From Moringa oleifera (Eukaryota > Streptophyta > Magnoliopsida > Brassicales > Moringaceae): a stretch of DNA of 64,000 nt. The DNA lies in NCBI GenBank assembly GCA_021397835.1, contig JAJFZO010000168.1, positions 2,418,001 through 2,482,000 on the forward strand, given 5' to 3'. Made by a program: the position numbers and the translations under genes. The notes below the pieces were generated by a model. It saw only the letters and a list, made by a program, of their open reading frames with translations. It did not search any database and was not told the DNA's origin. Shown piece by piece: positions 61,613-64,000 of the stretch. How positions within the stretch are numbered: position 1 is the first letter of the stretch; each line of letters begins with the position of its first letter.

Positions 61613-61860
61613 TCATTGTCATCATAATGAACATCATCATCGTTATCGTTGTCGTTGTCGTTGTCATTGTCATCGTCATTATCATTATTATTGTGATTTG
61701 AATTATTCTTGTTACGTTATAAATATATTCTTGTTCTTTTGTACATATAATATTATTATTATTATTATTGTTATGATTGAATTATTCTTGTTATTACATA
61801 TATGGATCTGTGTGTCAAAGTCATTGTCATTATCATCATCATTGATGCAGCACACACGAA
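61612..61860. repeat. Trinucleotide-rich simple sequence (ATC/GTC/ATT)
   Basis: Runs of CATCAT, TCGTTATCGTTG, TTGTCATTG and ATTATTATT make a compound microsatellite-like tract. The open frame here (His/Arg-rich) arises from the repeat. Confidence 0.8.
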
Positions 61861-61987
61861 CATTATGTTCTTATTTTAAGTTTATTTCATTACTTTTCTA
61901 TTTTATAATTTTTTATTTTAAGTTTATTTGATTAGTTGCCTATTTTTTTTTTTTAATTTCTTTTAATTTTAGTTTTCTTTTCTTAGT

Positions 61988-62071
61988 CTAAGTCAATTTT
62001 TTATTCTTCTTAGGTTTCTTATTCCTAGCCTAAGTTAATTTTTTATTCTTCTTAGGTTTCTTATTCCTACT
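61988..62071. repeat. Two tandem 42-bp repeats
   Basis: Units starting CTAAGTCAATTTTTTATTC (61988) and CTAAGTTAATTTTTTATTC (62030) share TTCTTAGGTTTCTTATTCCT. Confidence 0.85.
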
Positions 62072-62726
62072 CTATTTCGTTCATTGTTGGCATTACAAAT
62101 ACTATTTGAAGGCTTATTGTACTGGTTAGAAGGAGTTCAATATAATTTATCAAATTATTCTCTAAGTTTGAAATCGTATTGTGATCTTTGAATTTGTTCT
62201 TTTATATTATTTCGCTTCTTTTTCGAAGTAAGCCTTCTGTTGCACCAATTATCATCATCATTTATTGTTATGATTGTATTATTCTTGTTATTTTGTATAT
62301 ATATATATATGTATGTGAAAGTGTGTGTGGATCAGCTAATAAAATTTGAAAGAGGGGATGGTTACTTGCAGCTAAATTTTAACCATGTTCTTTGTTCATT
62401 TTGTTTTTGATCAGCTAACCATTTTCTTTGCCGACTGGTATAATCAGTTATGAAATAAAGAGAAAAGATATTAGGCTGCACATATTGTTTCCTCTATATG
62501 CTTGATTAGAGTTCATTCATCTAGAATTAAAATGTTTGCCAATGAAATATTGTTGAGTTTTTAAAGTTCAATAGTATGTAGCTAGTTCTTAGAGATACTG
62601 TGTTGATTCTTTCCTATGAAATATGGAAGTACATTTACTGTATTATCTCTCTTTAACTTATCCTAGAGTTTTAGAGGTTAAAGTCGAGATTTTCCATTAC
62701 GTTAACATTTTTGGGATAATTTGTAA

Positions 62727-62780
62727 TTCTTTCTTTCTTTCTTTCTTTCTTTTTTTTTTTGACATGGTATTAGAGCATCA
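62727..62780 (+). mobile_element. Possible retroelement scrap with initiator-tRNA-Met-like primer site
   Basis: A CTTT simple repeat and T-run are followed by TGGTATTAGAGCATCA (62765-62780). This resembles the TGGTATCAGAGC primer-binding site complementary to plant initiator tRNA-Met, found just inside the 5' LTR of many copia and TRIM elements. No LTR pair or coding region is recognised around it, so this is only a weak hint. Confidence 0.3.
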
Positions 62781-64000
62781 AGTCCTATGCTTAAATGTAA
62801 GTTGTCTTTTTCTCAACCTGTCTTGTCCTCAAATCAATGTTGACAACACTAGGATTCATGTGCTAATCTATCACTCAATCACATGCTTGCACTACCATTT
62901 ATACTTGTCATATGAAAGTTCGTTTATTCTTCATCTAGCTTGGGTGAAGGGCCATCTTAGAGCTTAAAATACAAAGTTGGGTGCTTTTCATTAACTTAAG
63001 CTTTTGGAGTTACCCAACTTTCTTTTAATAGAGTCTACTATCATCATGCTTTTCTTGTGCCATTTTTGGATGCTAGAATAGGTACTGGAAGTTAGCAGCT
63101 CTTTTTAGAAAGGGAAGATCAGATTCATGGTTTGAGTAGGGTTGTAGCCTTAGTGGCACATATTATGGGTAACTGAGCTATTAAACAATCTTAATCTTAA
63201 CCTGGAAAATTTACTAATCTTTCTTATGCATATTCATCAAATTCCAAGTGGAAACTTTTCTAACTACAACTCAAACCGATGGCATTGGTAGGATTTCAAT
63301 GTCATGGATAATATAAAAAGTTATGTCGCCACTAGAGTTTCTAAGTAGCAAATCCCTTTGTTTGATTATCTTATCTAATCTTATGTTCTGGATTTATCCA
63401 TTGCCGTCCCCCCTTTAATCTTATTTACATCTTGTTGTAATATAGTATAAGAAGAATTCTAGAATTATTGAATTATGCCTTGCAGTTTTGGATAATAGTG
63501 GCTCTTGAATTTGGATCCATTACTTGATAAACCAAGAAGCATTTGTCTTTTTCCAGCCGAGGGCCATGACATACATGTTCATGCTTTGGGCATTTTGTAT
63601 TTGCTTTTGGAGAAATGATTTGATATGGAGGTTGAAATTGTCTTTTATGCGATATTTATTGTTATCGTCGACCTTTATTGTTTAATTTCTTTTTCCTGCA
63701 TATCATGTCTACTTTGTTTGCATACATACACATATTTGCATGTGCATGAATTCATCCATGCACTCACATCTAAAGACATACACGTTTACATTCATAAATA
63801 TTATATAAATACATATATTATTTCTTGATTTTTAAGAATTGCATGATTTTGGTGCTTGTGTTTCACAATCACAAGTAGGTATTCTCGATAGCCTTAGCAT
63901 TTGAAACATTTAGGGCATCCACTAGCTTGTTTAGAAATGCTTCGAAAGATAATGCTAATCCAGAAGCAACATTGTATAAAATGTGTTTGTAATTGTCTAT

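Larger units (their letters stand above)
61481..64000 (+). other. AIR9 intron 2 (incomplete)
   Basis: This intron begins at a GTAAGT donor and extends past the window end, so it exceeds 2.5 kb. It contains several simple and tandem repeats and a possible retroelement scrap, listed separately. No further AIR9 exon was found. Confidence 0.65.

Noticed and set aside
61602..61931. His/Arg-rich ORF in AIR9 intron 2
   Set aside because: Generated by the ATC/GTC trinucleotide tract.

Overview
This window is nuclear DNA of a flowering plant, most likely a eudicot. All genes are split by GT-AG introns, non-coding DNA is strongly AT-rich, and every recognisable protein belongs to a plant-typical family. 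I cannot name the species. There are no bacterial operons, CRISPR arrays or phage genes.

Genes, left to right. (1) The 5' part of an NF-YA transcription factor gene on the minus strand (start codon 3915, leader exon near 6070-6270); its DNA-binding exons lie beyond the left edge. (2) A complete YAO/RRP9-type U3 snoRNP WD40 gene, minus strand, seven exons, 19618 to 13301, predicted 521 aa. (3) A complete CPSF30 long-form gene (three CCCH fingers plus a YTH domain), minus strand, seven exons, 33749 to 21066, predicted 709 aa. (4) A complete ACD11-type ceramide-1-phosphate transfer protein gene, minus strand, four exons, 54456 to 51621, predicted 205 aa. (5) The 5' part of an AIR9 microtubule-associated protein gene, plus strand, from 59174 and running off the right edge. 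In genes 2, 3 and 4 the exon phases join exactly, which strongly supports the models. The five genes are unrelated housekeeping-type functions and do not form a pathway; four of them carry telo-box-like motifs in their leaders or upstream DNA.

Between and inside the genes are decayed mobile elements: a DUF1985-type gene relic (9.8-10.3 kb), a frameshifted fragment of a SIT4 phosphatase-associated (SAPS) gene (10.9-11.6 kb), two L1-type LINE relics inside introns of YAO and CPSF30, a 151-bp MITE-like inverted repeat in a CPSF30 intron, and a SINE-like element with a 10-bp target-site duplication in an ACD11 intron. The 34-50 kb block has no genes. It holds an old long-LTR retroelement (34.9-43.4 kb) with almost no coding capacity, whose interior carries a roughly 48-bp minisatellite with higher-order organisation, followed by other tandem repeats, a Ty1/copia relic (47.7-48.6 kb) and AT-rich dispersed repeats.

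Other points of interest are a perfect 210-bp tandem duplication just upstream of YAO and a 5.7-kb CPSF30 intron placed exactly between the zinc-finger and YTH halves. I saw no convincing new molecular system.
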